From NCBI GenBank assembly GCA_004557185.1, contig SFEP01000004.1, forward strand, positions 1 to 64,000: a stretch of DNA of 64,000 nt, written 5' to 3'. Under the pieces are notes generated by a model. That model saw only the letters and a program-made list of their open reading frames with translations. It ran no database searches and was not told the DNA's origin. Below, one piece after another: positions 52,851-62,524 of the stretch. Each line of letters opens with the position of its first letter. Within the stretch, counting starts at the first letter, position 1. The translations under genes and the position numbers were made by a program. This DNA is from Bacteroidales bacterium. GTDB taxonomy: Bacteria > Bacteroidota > Bacteroidia > Bacteroidales > Bacteroidaceae.

Positions 52851-52885
52851 AAGCCCCGACCGTCAGGGGGTCAGGGCTTTGCTGA
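52851..52885 (-). terminator. Terminator of the small lipoprotein gene
   Basis: AAAGCCCCGAC and GTCAGGGCTTT form a stem with a short loop between the convergent M64 and lipoprotein genes. Confidence 0.5.
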
Positions 52886-52993
52886 TACTGTGGTATTCCC
52901 TATGTGCACCACGCTGCGGTGTAAGCACACGTGCACGCACTGGGTGGTGAGGAGAGCTCACACAGAGGCTCTCCCATAAGGGAATAGACATGA

Positions 52994-53398
52994 TTATTTA
53001 TAAACGTCACCGCCTTCATTGACAAGGTAACTGCCGTGATAAGCGAACACGGCGTCACCATCCCAAGCATAAAGAGGGTAGTTATGCAACGTGATCTTTT
53101 TTCCCGATACGCTGTAACGGCAGGTGTACGTGTCGTTCCAGTGTTCCCTTTTGTAACCATCACTCCAAATGTAGCAATAGCCTCTTGTGTTGACTTCACA
53201 TTGCGTCTCCGACTTGAAAGTGAGCGTTGTGGTATCCTCTTCGGGATTGCCATCGCCATCAACTCCAACGTACTTATAGGAGAATGAGCGACCTACAAGG
53301 CTTCCGCTGCTGGCTTCATCGTCGTCAGAGCAGGAAACGAAGGCGGCAGTGGCCACGAGCACCATGCAAAACATGGCAAAACGAACAAGTTTTTTCAT
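52994..53398 (-). CDS. Small lipoprotein, hypothetical
   Basis: 134 residues, MKKLVRFAMFCMVLVATAAFVSC: lipoprotein signal with lipobox FVSC. Lipocalin-like or immunoglobulin-like beta composition follows (GRSFSYKYVGVDGDG, TTLTFKSETQCEVN, YTCRYSVSGKKITL); it contains an even spread of aromatic residues. Start could be 53410 instead, four codons earlier. Less GC-rich than its neighbours. No recognised family. Function unknown. Confidence 0.6.
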   Translation of the reverse strand: MKKLVRFAMFCMVLVATAAFVSCSDDDEASSGSLVGRSFSYKYVGVDGDGNPEEDTTTLTFKSETQCEVNTRGYCYIWSDGYKREHWNDTYTCRYSVSGKKITLHNYPLYAWDGDAVFAYHGSYLVNEGGDVYK

Positions 53399-53651
53399 AT
53401 TGAAGTTCATTGCGGCCCTTTCAACCCTCCGAATGCGGGCCAGTGATTGTGAGTGAGTCGGTTTTTTTTCATCTACAAAAAAACATGGAGAGTTTTCGCT
53501 GTCAGCTGCAACAAGCCTGTAATGGCGTTTCAATTTCCCCCTTTGTCAAACAACTTGTGATGACAGCGTAGGAGAAACAGAGCGTACAGGAAATGCATTC
53601 TTTGTAAACAGGACTTACCTCTGATTAAACCAATGAGGCGCAAGGTATCCA

Positions 53652-53722
53652 ACCTTTTCGTTAAGCCAAATGAGCAGCGTCAAAGCAGATAGGCTTTGAG
53701 CGATGCCATGGCGAGAAAAGGT
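53652..53722. repeat. ACCTTTTC MITE-like element, copy 5
   Basis: From ACCTTTTCGTTAAGCCAAATG to GCCATGGCGAGAAAAGGT; the clearest full copy, with inverted ends ACCTTTTCG/CGAGAAAAGGT. Confidence 0.72.
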
Positions 53723-54073
53723 CGGGTGAAACCCAACTGTTTTACGCATCGTTCTGTGTGAGCGGTTTGGCGAGCCTTGCAAGCGAGTCTTGCTCAGCCC
53801 AGATAAGTTCAAATGCAAATGTATGTATTATTTTTTACTTACAGAGAAATCCATCACGCACATTTGCATCTATTGGTTGTGGTAGAACTTTTCGCAGCCA
53901 TCCGCCGCACCATGCGTGAAATAGACGAAAAGTCGCCCGCACACCCCAGCGGCACAAGCCCAAGCAGAGAAAATGTTTGACAAATCACCCCGCGCAGCCC
54001 TTGAAAAACTAGCACTATCTGTCTAACACAAACATAAATATGACAATGATGTGTATTCGCCACAATTTTCTTG

Positions 54074-54152
54074 CAAATCACAATAAGGATTATTCCGTTG
54101 TGAACACATTAGGTCCCAACCCATCGTCCTTTAACGGTGGGTTATTTTTTTG
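54074..54152 (+). ncRNA. Candidate RNA element, copy 1, with terminator hairpin
   Basis: CAAATCACAATAAGGATTATTCCG at the left end, then a variable middle, then the strong hairpin AACCCATCGTCCTTTAACGGTGGGTT with ATTTTTTT. The same layout recurs at 54529. No reading frame. Followed by GGTAAACCGTTTTG, which also follows the M64 terminator copy (GGTAAAACGTTTTG). Confidence 0.5.
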
Positions 54153-54315
54153 CTGATGATCGGTAAACCGTTTTGAGCTAAAGAAATGACATTTAAATGC
54201 AGGTTATAAGCTTAAATGAATTTCATCCACCCAAGTAAGCCCCCATCATACTTTTATACCATTCATTTTTAGCGGACAGCCTTCTCATGATGGCCAATCA
54301 GAGCCGTAAAAAAGA

Positions 54316-54515
54316 GGATGCCGTGGGAAAAACCTCCCACGCCGTGGAAGAAAGTTACCCCGCCGTGGGAACTATCTTCCACGGCATCTTTTTCCGGCGG
54401 GGCGGCGGAGGGTTGAAACGGGGCGCTACGTAAAAAAACTCACGTCGTACGTAAAAAAAATCACGTCGTACGTAAAAAATATCACGTCGTACGTAAACTT
54501 TTTTACGTAGCATCT
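54316..54515. repeat. Composite palindromic repeat, locus f (CCGTGG then TACGTA module)
   Basis: CCGTGG module 54316-54391 (ends GATGCCGTGGGAAAA / CTTCCACGGCATC), linker CCGGCGGGGCGGCGGAGG, TACGTA module 54423-54515 with three 21-bp units, ending TTACGTAGCATC. Same order as locus c. Confidence 0.83.
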
Positions 54516-54528
54516 ATTTTTGGCGGGG

Positions 54529-54606
54529 CAAATCGCAATAAGGATTATTCCGTGTGTGCACACAATCGGTTCTGCCCCATCGTCCTTTAACGGTGGGTTA
54601 TTTTTT
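54529..54606 (+). ncRNA. Candidate RNA element, copy 2, with terminator hairpin
   Basis: CAAATCGCAATAAGGATTATTCCG, a different middle (GTGTGTGCACACAATCGG), then CCCATCGTCCTTTAACGGTGGG and TTATTTTTTG. The 5' box and the hairpin are conserved with copy 1 and the spacer is not. Confidence 0.5.
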
Positions 54607-54634
54607 GCCCTGGCCTCGCTGGGGAACAATGGGC

Positions 54635-54673
54635 GTAACCATCCGAACAAGCTGGCTTGTTTCGGATGGTTAC
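54635..54673. repeat. Perfect 13-bp inverted repeat with a third half-site
   Basis: GTAACCATCCGAA (54635-54647) and TTCGGATGGTTAC (54661-54673) flank an inner CAAG/CTTG stem. TTCGGATGGTTAC appears again at 54740-54752. Confidence 0.7.
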
Positions 54674-54780
54674 AAATTAAACATGGCGTTTTTTACTGCA
54701 AAGTTCACAAGCAAAAACCTCATGTAAAAGTCGGTCTGTTTCGGATGGTTACACAATGGGCTTGGCCGGTGGAAAACGAA

Positions 54781-54819
54781 AGGGTGTGACACTGCTTGCG
54801 GCAATGTCACACCCTTGGT
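54781..54819 (-). terminator. Terminator of the ribosomal operon
   Basis: AAAGGGTGTGACA and TGTCACACCCTT form a 12-13 bp stem about 100 nt past the rplQ stop codon. Confidence 0.7.
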
Positions 54820-54920
54820 GTTGGTGTGGATGGGACGGAGCGCTGGGGCTCCGCCGATATCCGGTGTATTTTTAATCCGCCGGGCCTTGGAGTGTGGGCC
54901 GGCTGGATTGTTTGCTCGAT

Positions 54921-55421
54921 TTACTCTGCTGCCTGCTCTGCGGCGGGTGCTTCGGCTACGGGAGCTTCGGCTACGGCTTCGCTGGCTGCGGGGGCTTCGG
55001 CTGCAGCTGACTTTTTGCTGCGGCGTGTGCGGGTAGCCTTCTTCTTGGTCTTGGCCATGTTTTCATCGAAGTCGACGAGCTCGATGAAGCACATGTCGGA
55101 AGCGTCGCTGGCGCGGAAACCGGTCTTGATGATGCGGGTGTAGCCACCGGGACGGTCGAGCACCTTGCTGCGTACTTCGCGGAAGAGTTCGGTGACGGCG
55201 ACTTTGTCCTGGAGGTAGCTGAAGACTACGCGGCGGGAGTTCATGGTGTCGTCCTTGCTCTTGGTGATGAGGGGCTCAACGTACTTCTTGAGGGCCTTGG
55301 CCTTGGCGAGAGTCGTAGTGATTCTTTTGTGCTTGATCAGAGAGCATGCCATGTTGGAGAGCATGGCGGCTCTGTGAGAAGCAGTACGGCTCAGATGGTT
55401 GAATTTCTTATTGTGTCTCAT
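54921..55421 (-). CDS. rplQ: 50S ribosomal protein L17
   Basis: A 166-residue bL17, beginning [25 protein letters not shown]. The conserved core covers residues 1-125; the last 40 residues ([24 protein letters not shown]) are an Ala/Glu/Pro tail, lengthier than in E. coli. Final gene of the spc-alpha part, 8 nt downstream of rpoA. Its terminator is at 54781-54819. Confidence 0.97.
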   Translation of the reverse strand: MRHNKKFNHLSRTASHRAAMLSNMACSLIKHKRITTTLAKAKALKKYVEPLITKSKDDTMNSRRVVFSYLQDKVAVTELFREVRSKVLDRPGGYTRIIKTGFRASDASDMCFIELVDFDENMAKTKKKATRTRRSKKSAAAEAPAASEAVAEAPVAEAPAAEQAAE

Positions 55422-55429
55422 TTCAGAAA

Positions 55430-56422
55430 TTAATCTTTATCTAATTTATACTTAGAGATGTCAGTTCCAAACGACAGATTCAGACTCTCGAGCAAATCAT
55501 CAAGCTCAGTGAGCGATTTCTTACCGAAGTTGCGGAACTTGAGGAGGTCGTTCTTGTTGAACTGTACGAGTTCGCCAAGTGTTTCGACGTCGGCAGCCTT
55601 GAGGCAGTTGAGTGCGCGCACGGAGAGGTTCATGTCGACGAGCTTGGTTTTGAGGAGCTGTCGCATGTGGAGTACTTCTTCGTCGAACTCTTCGTTGTCG
55701 GCATCGGCCTTGTCTTCCATGGTGATCTTCTCGTCGGAGAAGAGCATGAAGTGGTAGATGAGGATTTTGGCTGCTTCCTTGAGTGCGTCCTTCGGGTGTA
55801 TGGAACCGTCCGTGGTGACTTCAAGTACGAGTTTGTCGTAGTCGGTCTTCTGCTCTACGCGGAAGGGTTCTACGGCGTACATGACGTTACGGATGGGGGT
55901 GTAAATGGAGTCGATAGCTATCTCGTTGACGTCGGTGCAGAAGATGCGGTTTTCCTCGGCTGGAACGTAGCCTCTGCCCTTGTTGATGGAGATGGTTATC
56001 TGCATCGTGGCTTTTGAATCTAAGTGACAAATCACTAATTCGGGATTTAACACTTCAAATCCATTGAGATATCTGCTGATATCGCCAGCTTTGAACTCGG
56101 TTGAGTTAGAGATGGTGATAGTAGCCTTCTCGGTTTCGTAATCTTCTACTTTCTGCTTGAAGCGTACTTGCTTCAAGTTGAGGATAATGTTGGTGACGTC
56201 TTCGCGCACTCCGGGCACTGAGGCAAACTCGTGTTCGACACCTTCGATTTTGATGGTGTTGATGGCGTAGCCTTCGAGTGAGGAGAGGAGGATGCGACGC
56301 AAGGCATTTCCGACGGTCGTACCGAAGCCCGGCTCCAAGGGACGGAATTCGAATTTTCCGAACTTGGGTGAGCTTTCCAACATGATCACCTTGTCAGGTT
56401 TTTGAAATGCTAATATCGCCAT
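55430..56422 (-). CDS. rpoA: RNA polymerase alpha subunit
   Basis: A 330-residue alpha subunit. N-terminal dimerisation domain: [32 protein letters not shown]-terminal domain with [23 protein letters not shown] and [24 protein letters not shown], the part that contacts UP elements and activators. 19 nt after rpsD and 8 nt before rplQ. Confidence 0.98.
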   Translation of the reverse strand: MAILAFQKPDKVIMLESSPKFGKFEFRPLEPGFGTTVGNALRRILLSSLEGYAINTIKIEGVEHEFASVPGVREDVTNIILNLKQVRFKQKVEDYETEKATITISNSTEFKAGDISRYLNGFEVLNPELVICHLDSKATMQITISINKGRGYVPAEENRIFCTDVNEIAIDSIYTPIRNVMYAVEPFRVEQKTDYDKLVLEVTTDGSIHPKDALKEAAKILIYHFMLFSDEKITMEDKADADNEEFDEEVLHMRQLLKTKLVDMNLSVRALNCLKAADVETLGELVQFNKNDLLKFRNFGKKSLTELDDLLESLNLSFGTDISKYKLDKD

Positions 56423-56441
56423 GAATGAAGGGGATTAGGAA

Positions 56442-57050
56442 TTAGTTTTTAGAGTACAACTCGACGATCAGCTGCTCCTTGATGTTTTCGGGGATGTCAG
56501 CGCGTTCGGGTTTGTGCAACATTTTGCCGCACTTGAGGTTTTCGTCCCATTCAATCCAAGGATACTTGCTGTGGTTGAAGCCTGCGAGTGAGTCGGCGAT
56601 GACTTCGAGGGACTTGGACTTTTCGCGAACGGCGATGACCTGACCGGGCTTTACGCTGTAGGAGGCGATGTTGACTACCTTGCCGTCGACGGTGATGTGC
56701 TTGTGGTTGACAAGCTGACGGGCTGCTGCACGGGTGGGTGCGATGCCGAGGCGGAAGACGAGGTTGTCGAGGCGGCATTCGAGGCTCTGGAGGAGGATCT
56801 CACCGGTAATGCCGCTGGCTGATGCTGCTTTGTCGAAGAGGTTGCGGAACTGCTTTTCGAGTACGCCGTAGGTGTACTTGGCTTTTTGCTTCTCGGCGAG
56901 CATGACGCCGTATTCTGAGGTTTTGCGACGACGGTTGTTACCGTGCTGGCCGGGAGGGAAATTGCGCTTTGCCAATACCTTGTCGGCACCGAAGATAGCC
57001 TCGCCGAACTTACGGGCGATACGTGACTTGGGTCCTATATATCTTGCCAT
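56442..57050 (-). CDS. rpsD: 30S ribosomal protein S4
   Basis: A 202-residue uS4: [21 protein letters not shown], the S4 RNA-binding domain ([35 protein letters not shown]), and the C-terminal motif VELYSKN. A primary 16S binder. It lies 40 nt after rpsK. Confidence 0.98.
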   Translation of the reverse strand: MARYIGPKSRIARKFGEAIFGADKVLAKRNFPPGQHGNNRRRKTSEYGVMLAEKQKAKYTYGVLEKQFRNLFDKAASASGITGEILLQSLECRLDNLVFRLGIAPTRAAARQLVNHKHITVDGKVVNIASYSVKPGQVIAVREKSKSLEVIADSLAGFNHSKYPWIEWDENLKCGKMLHKPERADIPENIKEQLIVELYSKN

Positions 57051-57090
57051 GTTGTGTGTTGTCTTTATTTAGCGATGGTACTCAGTGTTA

Positions 57091-57480
57091 TTATACTCTT
57101 CTTCTCTTCGGAGGACGGCAACCGTTGTGGGGAAGCGGAGTAACGTCGATGATTTCGGTAACGGCGATGCCTGCTCCGTGGATGGCGCGGATGGCTGATT
57201 CGCGGCCGTTGCCCGGACCCTTGACGTAGGCCTTGACCTTGCGCAGGCCGAGGTCGTAGGCTACCTTGGCGCAGTCCTGTGCTGCCATCTGGGCTGCATA
57301 GGGGGTGTTCTTTTTGGAACCGCGGAAGCCCATCTTACCGGCTGATGACCAAGAGATGATCTGACCTTCGCTGTTTGCAAGCGAGACAATGATATTGTTG
57401 AAAGAGCTGTGTACGTGGAGCTGGCCCATGGCGTCGACTTTCACGTTTCTCTTTTTGGCTGCAACTGTTTTCTTTGCCAT
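57091..57480 (-). CDS. rpsK: 30S ribosomal protein S11
   Basis: A 129-residue uS11 with the signature [34 protein letters not shown] and the C-terminal [15 protein letters not shown]. Located between rpsM (9 nt) and rpsD. Confidence 0.98.
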   Translation of the reverse strand: MAKKTVAAKKRNVKVDAMGQLHVHSSFNNIIVSLANSEGQIISWSSAGKMGFRGSKKNTPYAAQMAAQDCAKVAYDLGLRKVKAYVKGPGNGRESAIRAIHGAGIAVTEIIDVTPLPHNGCRPPKRRRV

Positions 57481-57489
57481 ATTTATTTA

Positions 57490-57870
57490 TTATTTAGTAG
57501 CTTTCTTCTTGTTTGCAACGGTCTTTTTGCGGCCCTTGCGTGTACGGGCATTGTTCTTGGTGCTCTGTCCGCGTACGGGCAAGCCGTGACGGTGGCGCAC
57601 ACCGCGGTAGCAACCGATGTCCATGAGACGCTTGATGTTGAGCTGGATTTCGGAGCGGAGGTCGCCCTCTACCTTGAACTCGGCACCGATGATTTCACGA
57701 ATCTTGGCTGCCTGGTCGTCTGTCCAGTCCTTTACCTTGATGTCTCTGTCAATGCCGGCCTTGTCCAGAATCTTAGCCGAGCTACTACGACCTATACCAT
57801 AAATGTAGGTCAAGGCGATTTCTCCCCGTTTGTTCTGAGGGAGGTCTACACCAACAATTCTTATTGCCAT
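57490..57870 (-). CDS. rpsM: 30S ribosomal protein S13
   Basis: A 126-residue uS13: [27 protein letters not shown] and the C-terminal [24 protein letters not shown]. It sits in the 30S head next to S19 and the P-site tRNA. 30 nt after rpmJ. Confidence 0.98.
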   Translation of the reverse strand: MAIRIVGVDLPQNKRGEIALTYIYGIGRSSSAKILDKAGIDRDIKVKDWTDDQAAKIREIIGAEFKVEGDLRSEIQLNIKRLMDIGCYRGVRHRHGLPVRGQSTKNNARTRKGRKKTVANKKKATK

Positions 57871-57900
57871 ATAGTTGTAATGATTTTTTCGGACGTGGTT

Positions 57901-58017
57901 TTAACCCTGACGGAGTTTGTACTTGGGGTTTTTCTTGTTAATCAGAAAGAGGCGGCCTTTGCGACGTACGATTTTGCAGTCAGCCGTGCGCTTTTTTAAT
58001 GATGCTCTTGTTTTCAT
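57901..58017 (-). CDS. rpmJ: 50S ribosomal protein L36
   Basis: A 38-residue bL36, [21 protein letters not shown], ending in NPKYKLRQG. One of the two usual forms; the CxxC zinc pair is reduced to a single Cys here (position 14), as in the zinc-independent type. Too short for a simple gene search but in its normal position between infA and rpsM. Confidence 0.95.
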   Translation of the reverse strand: MKTRASLKKRTADCKIVRRKGRLFLINKKNPKYKLRQG

Positions 58018-58027
58018 ATGTTGCTTT

Positions 58028-58246
58028 TTATTTGTATCTGAACACTATTCTTCCTTTTGAAAGGTCGTACGGGCTCATTTCCACCTTGACTTTGTCGCCG
58101 GGCAGGATTTTGATGTAGTGCATGCGCATCTTGCCTGAGATGTGGGCTGTGATGGGATGGCCGTTTTCCAGTTCTACGCGGAACATGGCATTGCTTAATG
58201 CCTCGACGATGGTTCCGTCCTGTTCGATTGCTGCTTCTTTTGCCAT
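58028..58246 (-). CDS. infA: Translation initiation factor IF-1
   Basis: A 72-residue S1/OB-fold protein: [30 protein letters not shown] and the end [12 protein letters not shown]. It blocks the A site during initiation. One base after map ends, followed by rpmJ after 10 nt. Confidence 0.97.
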   Translation of the reverse strand: MAKEAAIEQDGTIVEALSNAMFRVELENGHPITAHISGKMRMHYIKILPGDKVKVEMSPYDLSKGRIVFRYK

Positions 58247-58247
58247 T

Positions 58248-59042
58248 TTATTGTTTTTGTCTTTCTATTTCTTCAATTTCCTTGAACGAGGAGAGTATGT
58301 CTGCCTTGCCGTGGTGTATGGCGATGGTATGCTCGAAGTGGGCTGCTGGTTGGTGGTCGCGTGTGACGACTCCCCAGCGGTCGGGCAGCATGGCCAACTC
58401 GTGTGTGCCCAAGGTTATCATGGGCTCGATGGCTATGCAGAGGCCGTTTTTGATGGTTTTGCCTGTGCCTTGGCGCCCGTAGTTGGGCACTTGGGGCTCT
58501 TCGTGCATGTCGCGGCCTATGCCATGGCCTACGAACTCGCGCACTACGCCGTATCCTGCGTTTTCGCAGTGTGTTTGCACTGCGTGGCCGATGTCGCCGA
58601 GGCGGTGGCCGGTGATGGCGGCTTCGATGCCTTTGTAGAGCGACTCTTTGGTGGTGCGCAGGAGTTCCCTGACTTCGGGCTTGACTTCGCCGACACAGAA
58701 GGTGTAACAGGAGTCGCCGCAGAAGCCGTTGAGATGTGTGCCGCAGTCGACTGACACGATGTCGCCGTCGCGCAGGGGCTCATCATCGGGGATGCCGTGC
58801 ACTACTACGTGGTTGACGGAGGTGCAGATGGAGGCGGGGAACGGGCTACCGTAGGGGTTGGGGAAACCCTTGAAGGTGGGTTCGGCGCCGTGGTCGCGTA
58901 TGAACGTTTCAGCCAGGGTGTCTAACTGTCGGGTTGTGACACCCGGCTGAATTGTTTTTGCGATTTCGGCGAGCGTGGCGCTGACCAAGAGGTTGGCCTG
59001 GCGCAGCAGCTCTATCTCGTCTTGGGTTTTGAGGAATATCAT
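58248..59042 (-). CDS. map: Methionine aminopeptidase, type I
   Basis: A 264-residue pita-bread enzyme that removes N-terminal Met. Metal ligands: Asp in [10 protein letters not shown], Asp in FCGDSCY, His in [14 protein letters not shown], Glu in AIEPMI and Glu in HFEHTI. Lies between secY (10 nt) and infA in the usual order. Confidence 0.97.
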   Translation of the reverse strand: MIFLKTQDEIELLRQANLLVSATLAEIAKTIQPGVTTRQLDTLAETFIRDHGAEPTFKGFPNPYGSPFPASICTSVNHVVVHGIPDDEPLRDGDIVSVDCGTHLNGFCGDSCYTFCVGEVKPEVRELLRTTKESLYKGIEAAITGHRLGDIGHAVQTHCENAGYGVVREFVGHGIGRDMHEEPQVPNYGRQGTGKTIKNGLCIAIEPMITLGTHELAMLPDRWGVVTRDHQPAAHFEHTIAIHHGKADILSSFKEIEEIERQKQ

Positions 59043-59052
59043 CCAGACTCAA

Positions 59053-60402
59053 TTAATAGGCGGCAACCTGTGCAGAACGTGAACGTACATGTCCAGAATT
59101 GAGGAGGCCGTCGTAATGACGTACCAGCAGGTGGCTCTCAATCTGCTGCAGGGTATCGAGCACTACACCTACGAGGATGAGCAGCGAGGTTCCTCCGAAG
59201 AACTGCGCGAACTCCTGCTTGACGCCGAAGATGCCTGCGAAGGCGGGCATGATGGCTATCAGGGCGATGAAGAGCGAGCCGGGAAGAATGATGTGCGACA
59301 TCACGTTGTCAAGATAGTCGGCGGTGGGTTTGCCGGGCTTTACGCCGGGGATGAAACCGTTGTTACGCTTCATATCTTCGGCCATCTGCACGGGGTTGAG
59401 CGTGATGGCTGTGTAGAAGTAGGTGAATGCTATGATCAGTACGACGAATACTGCGTTGTACATGACGCTCGTATGGTCGAGGAACTGTGTCATGAGCCAG
59501 CTGCCGCCGCCCTTGCTGACTGTTTGTGCCAGCGTGAGGGGGATGAACATGATGGCCTGTGCGAAGATGATGGGCATCACGTTGGCGGCAAAGAGCTTGA
59601 GGGGGATGTACTGGCGGGCTCCGCCTACTGCACGATTGCCCTCGACACGCTTGGCATACTGAACGGGTACCTTACGCGTTGCCTTTACAAGCATAATAGC
59701 CAAGGCCATCACGAAGAGCAGAGCGACTATCTCAAAGAGGAACTTGATGAGTCCACCTCCCTCGGCGCCGCTGAGTGCGGTGACAAACTCTTGGGTGATG
59801 GCTGTCGGCATGCGGGCGATGATACCTATCATGATGATGAGTGACACGCCGTTGCCGATGCCCTTGTCGGTGATGCGCTCGCCAAGCCACAGTATGAACA
59901 TGCTGCCTGCGGCAAGAATGACCGTTGAGGAGAACATGAACCAGAAGCCGTCGCCTACGAGGAAGGCTCCTGAACCTGCCGTCTGCGCCTTGAGATTGAT
60001 CAGATACGTGGGTGCCTGGAACAGCAGGATGGCTATTGTCAGGTAGCGGGTGTACTGATTGATCTTGCGACGTCCGCTCTCACCTTCGCGCTGCATCTTC
60101 TGAAAGTAAGGTACAGCGATGGCAAGGAGCTGGATGACGATCGATGCCGAGATGTAGGGCATGATACCCAACGCAAAGATGGATGCGTTTGAGAAGGCAC
60201 CACCCGAGAACATGTTCAGCAGAGACATGAGTCCCTCGCTGGTTTGCTCCTGCAACTTGGCCAGGCGTCCGGGGTCGATGCCCGGAAGCACAATGAACGA
60301 GCCAAAGCGGTAGATAGCAACAAAGAGGAGAGTGATGAGGATTCGAACTCTCAAATCCTCAATTCTCCAGATGTTCTTGATGGTCTCGATTATTTTTTTC
60401 AT
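59053..60402 (-). CDS. secY: Protein translocase subunit SecY
   Basis: A 449-residue ten-helix membrane protein that forms the Sec channel: MKKIIETIKNIWRIEDLRVRI, LLFVAIYRFGSFIVLPGIDP, and helices such as LLFVMALAIMLVKATR. C-terminus LLVRHYDGLLNSGHVRSRSAQVAAY. The pore and lateral-gate regions look intact. Placed between rplO and map. Confidence 0.98.
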   Translation of the reverse strand: MKKIIETIKNIWRIEDLRVRILITLLFVAIYRFGSFIVLPGIDPGRLAKLQEQTSEGLMSLLNMFSGGAFSNASIFALGIMPYISASIVIQLLAIAVPYFQKMQREGESGRRKINQYTRYLTIAILLFQAPTYLINLKAQTAGSGAFLVGDGFWFMFSSTVILAAGSMFILWLGERITDKGIGNGVSLIIMIGIIARMPTAITQEFVTALSGAEGGGLIKFLFEIVALLFVMALAIMLVKATRKVPVQYAKRVEGNRAVGGARQYIPLKLFAANVMPIIFAQAIMFIPLTLAQTVSKGGGSWLMTQFLDHTSVMYNAVFVVLIIAFTYFYTAITLNPVQMAEDMKRNNGFIPGVKPGKPTADYLDNVMSHIILPGSLFIALIAIMPAFAGIFGVKQEFAQFFGGTSLLILVGVVLDTLQQIESHLLVRHYDGLLNSGHVRSRSAQVAAY

Positions 60403-60415
60403 CGAAATTACTTGA

Positions 60416-60862
60416 TTAGAGTTTGGTTGCGGTGCCGCCGGCGGCTACGATGGCTGCCTCTGCACTCTTCGAGAAAGCATGAGCTTCGACAGTCAGCTGG
60501 GCTTTGAGTTCGCCCACGCCCAAAATCTTCACCAACTGCTTGGATGATGCCAGGCCAGCGGCTACGAGTTCGGCAAGGCCAATCTTGGTCAGTGACTGTG
60601 CTTCAGCCAAGGCCTGCAGTGAAGAAAGGTTGACAGCCTGATATTCCTTACGGTTGATGTTCTTGAAACCGAATTTGGGAAGACGGCGCTGGAGGGGCAT
60701 CTGGCCACCTTCGAAACCGATCTTCTTGCTGTAACCCGAACGCTGCTTAGCACCCTTGTGACCGCGGGTTGACGTACCGCCCATTCCTGAACCGGGACCA
60801 CGACCGATACGCTTTCTTGAATGAGTGGCACCAGCGGCAGGCTTCAATGTATTTAATTTCAT
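60416..60862 (-). CDS. rplO: 50S ribosomal protein L15
   Basis: A 148-residue uL15, MKLNTLKPAAGATHSRKRIGRGPGSGMGGTSTRGHKG, ending in a Lys/Ala-rich helix. 18 nt after rpmD, 13 nt before secY. Confidence 0.98.
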   Translation of the reverse strand: MKLNTLKPAAGATHSRKRIGRGPGSGMGGTSTRGHKGAKQRSGYSKKIGFEGGQMPLQRRLPKFGFKNINRKEYQAVNLSSLQALAEAQSLTKIGLAELVAAGLASSKQLVKILGVGELKAQLTVEAHAFSKSAEAAIVAAGGTATKL

Positions 60863-60880
60863 AGAGCTTCTTGTTTCTAA

Positions 60881-61057
60881 TTATTCAACTACCGTGACTA
60901 AGTGGTGCACTTTGCGAACCATGCCCATTACGACAGGAGTATCCTCTCTCTCGACAACCTGATTCATCTTCTTCAGGCCCAGTGCATCGAGTGTGCGCTT
61001 CTGGTCCTTGGGAGCACCGATACGGCTCTTCGTTTGCTTAATCTTTATCGTTGCCAT
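60881..61057 (-). CDS. rpmD: 50S ribosomal protein L30
   Basis: A 58-residue uL30: MATIKIKQTKSRIGAPKDQKR, TLDALGLKKMNQVVERED, then PVVMGMVRKVHHLVTVVE. Typical place between rpsE and rplO. Too short for standard long-frame lists, but the match to the family is clear. Confidence 0.97.
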   Translation of the reverse strand: MATIKIKQTKSRIGAPKDQKRTLDALGLKKMNQVVEREDTPVVMGMVRKVHHLVTVVE

Positions 61058-61063
61058 AAGTCT

Positions 61064-61570
61064 TTATCCTCTGAATACTTTTTCCAAAGAAACGCCACGC
61101 TGCTGTGCTACAGTGCGTGCGTCACGCATTTCACTCAAAGCCAGGATGGTGGCCTTCACAAGGTTGTGGGGGTTCGACGAGCCCTTGCTCTTGGCAAGCA
61201 CGTCCTTCACACCTACGCTCTCAAGCACGGCACGCATGGCACCGCCGGCTACTACACCGGTACCCTCAGAGGCAGGCAGGATGAGGACTTCGGCACCGCC
61301 GAAACGGGCAGCCTGTTCGTGGGGCACCGTACCCTTGAGCAGGGGCACCTTCACGAGGTTCTTCTTGGCAGCCTCTACACCCTTGGCGATGGCTGCGGTC
61401 ACTTCGCCAGCCTTACCAAGACCGTAGCCGATGACTCCTTTGCCGTCGCCCACTACCACAATAGCGGCGAAAGTGAAGGTACGTCCACCCTTGGTCACTT
61501 TGACAACTCGATTGATAGCAACCAGTCTATCTTTTAACTCTTCAGCATTTACGTTTACTCTGTTTGCCAT
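61064..61570 (-). CDS. rpsE: 30S ribosomal protein S5
   Basis: A 168-residue uS5, with the motif [28 protein letters not shown] and GVGKA-like [12 protein letters not shown]. It helps keep translation accurate. Six nt before rpmD. Confidence 0.98.
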   Translation of the reverse strand: MANRVNVNAEELKDRLVAINRVVKVTKGGRTFTFAAIVVVGDGKGVIGYGLGKAGEVTAAIAKGVEAAKKNLVKVPLLKGTVPHEQAARFGGAEVLILPASEGTGVVAGGAMRAVLESVGVKDVLAKSKGSSNPHNLVKATILALSEMRDARTVAQQRGVSLEKVFRG

Positions 61571-61576
61571 AATCTT

Positions 61577-61921
61577 TTAGAAATTAAGTCCTCCCTTGCG
61601 GGCACCTTCAGCGAGTTCTTTCACACGACCGTGATAGAGGTAACCGTTACGGTCGAACACTACCTGCGTAATACCGGCGGCCAGTGCCTTCTGAGCCACA
61701 GCCTCGCCTACCTTGGCAGCCTGTTCCTTCTTAGGCATGGCTTCCAGGCCGAGTGAGGAAGCGGCTACCAGTGTAGCAGCAGTTTCATCGTTGATGATCT
61801 GGGCGTAGATCTGCTTGTTGCTTCTGAACACGCTCAGACGGGGACGTGCAGCAGTTCCGGTAATCTTATTGCGAACCCGATACTTGATTTTTATGCGTCT
61901 TTGTTCTTTTTTCGTAGTCAT
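61577..61921 (-). CDS. rplR: 50S ribosomal protein L18
   Basis: A 114-residue uL18, 5S rRNA binder: [49 protein letters not shown]. Six nt upstream of rpsE. Confidence 0.98.
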   Translation of the reverse strand: MTTKKEQRRIKIKYRVRNKITGTAARPRLSVFRSNKQIYAQIINDETAATLVAASSLGLEAMPKKEQAAKVGEAVAQKALAAGITQVVFDRNGYLYHGRVKELAEGARKGGLNF

Positions 61922-61939
61922 AATCTTAAGCCATTAAAA

Positions 61940-62509
61940 TTACTTAGCACCAGCGGACTTACCAGACTTACGACGGATCTGCTCGCCCACATAGAGAATA
62001 CCCTTTCCTTTGTAAGGTTCAGGCTTGCGGAAAGAACGTATCTTAGCGCATACAAGACCCAGAAGCTGCTTGTCGGCAGACTCAAGGGAGATATACGGGT
62101 TTTTATTTCTTTCAGACTTCGTCTCAACCTTGATTTCGGGGGGGAGTTGGATAAAGATGCTGTGCGTGTAACCCAGCACAAACTCTACGAGGTTGCCCTG
62201 GTTCGACACACGGTAACCCACACCTACGAGTTCCATCTCTTTCTTGTAACCCTGCGACACGCCCACAACCATGTTGTTCACCAGAGCGCGGTAGAGGCCG
62301 TGGAAGGCCTGCTTCTGCTTCTGCTCAACGGTGTCGTTGGCCTCGTCGATGGAGAAAGTGATGACGTTGTTCTCGATTGTGACGATGATGGAAGGATCAA
62401 CAGCCTGGCTGAGCTCACCCTTCGGTCCTTTTACGGACACTACATTATCCTTCAGGGTAACGGTTACACCTGCAGGGATGTTAATCGGCAATTTACCTAT
62501 TCTAGACAT
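61940..62509 (-). CDS. rplF: 50S ribosomal protein L6
   Basis: A 189-residue uL6: MSRIGKLPINIPAGVTVTLKDN, VKGPKGELS, and the C-terminal GKGILYVGEQIRRKSGKSAG. Positioned between rpsH and rplR. Confidence 0.98.
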   Translation of the reverse strand: MSRIGKLPINIPAGVTVTLKDNVVSVKGPKGELSQAVDPSIIVTIENNVITFSIDEANDTVEQKQKQAFHGLYRALVNNMVVGVSQGYKKEMELVGVGYRVSNQGNLVEFVLGYTHSIFIQLPPEIKVETKSERNKNPYISLESADKQLLGLVCAKIRSFRKPEPYKGKGILYVGEQIRRKSGKSAGAK

Positions 62510-62524
62510 TTTGTTCCTCCTAAA

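Larger units (their letters stand above)
53399..54920. other. 1.5-kb gene-poor region between the small lipoprotein and rplQ
   Basis: Holds a MITE-like copy, two RNA-like elements, the composite palindromic repeat locus f, a long inverted repeat (54635-54673) and the rplQ terminator. No long convincing reading frame; a frame on the minus strand (53854-54081) has atypical composition and is probably spurious. Confidence 0.7.

Noticed and set aside
53854..54081. Minus-strand frame of 75 codons before the RNA-like element
   Set aside because: Odd composition, no promoter or family, and it lies in repeat-rich DNA.
54074..54606. The RNA-like elements as tRNA or known riboswitch
   Set aside because: No tRNA fold or anticodon arm, and no match to a riboswitch core that I recognise.
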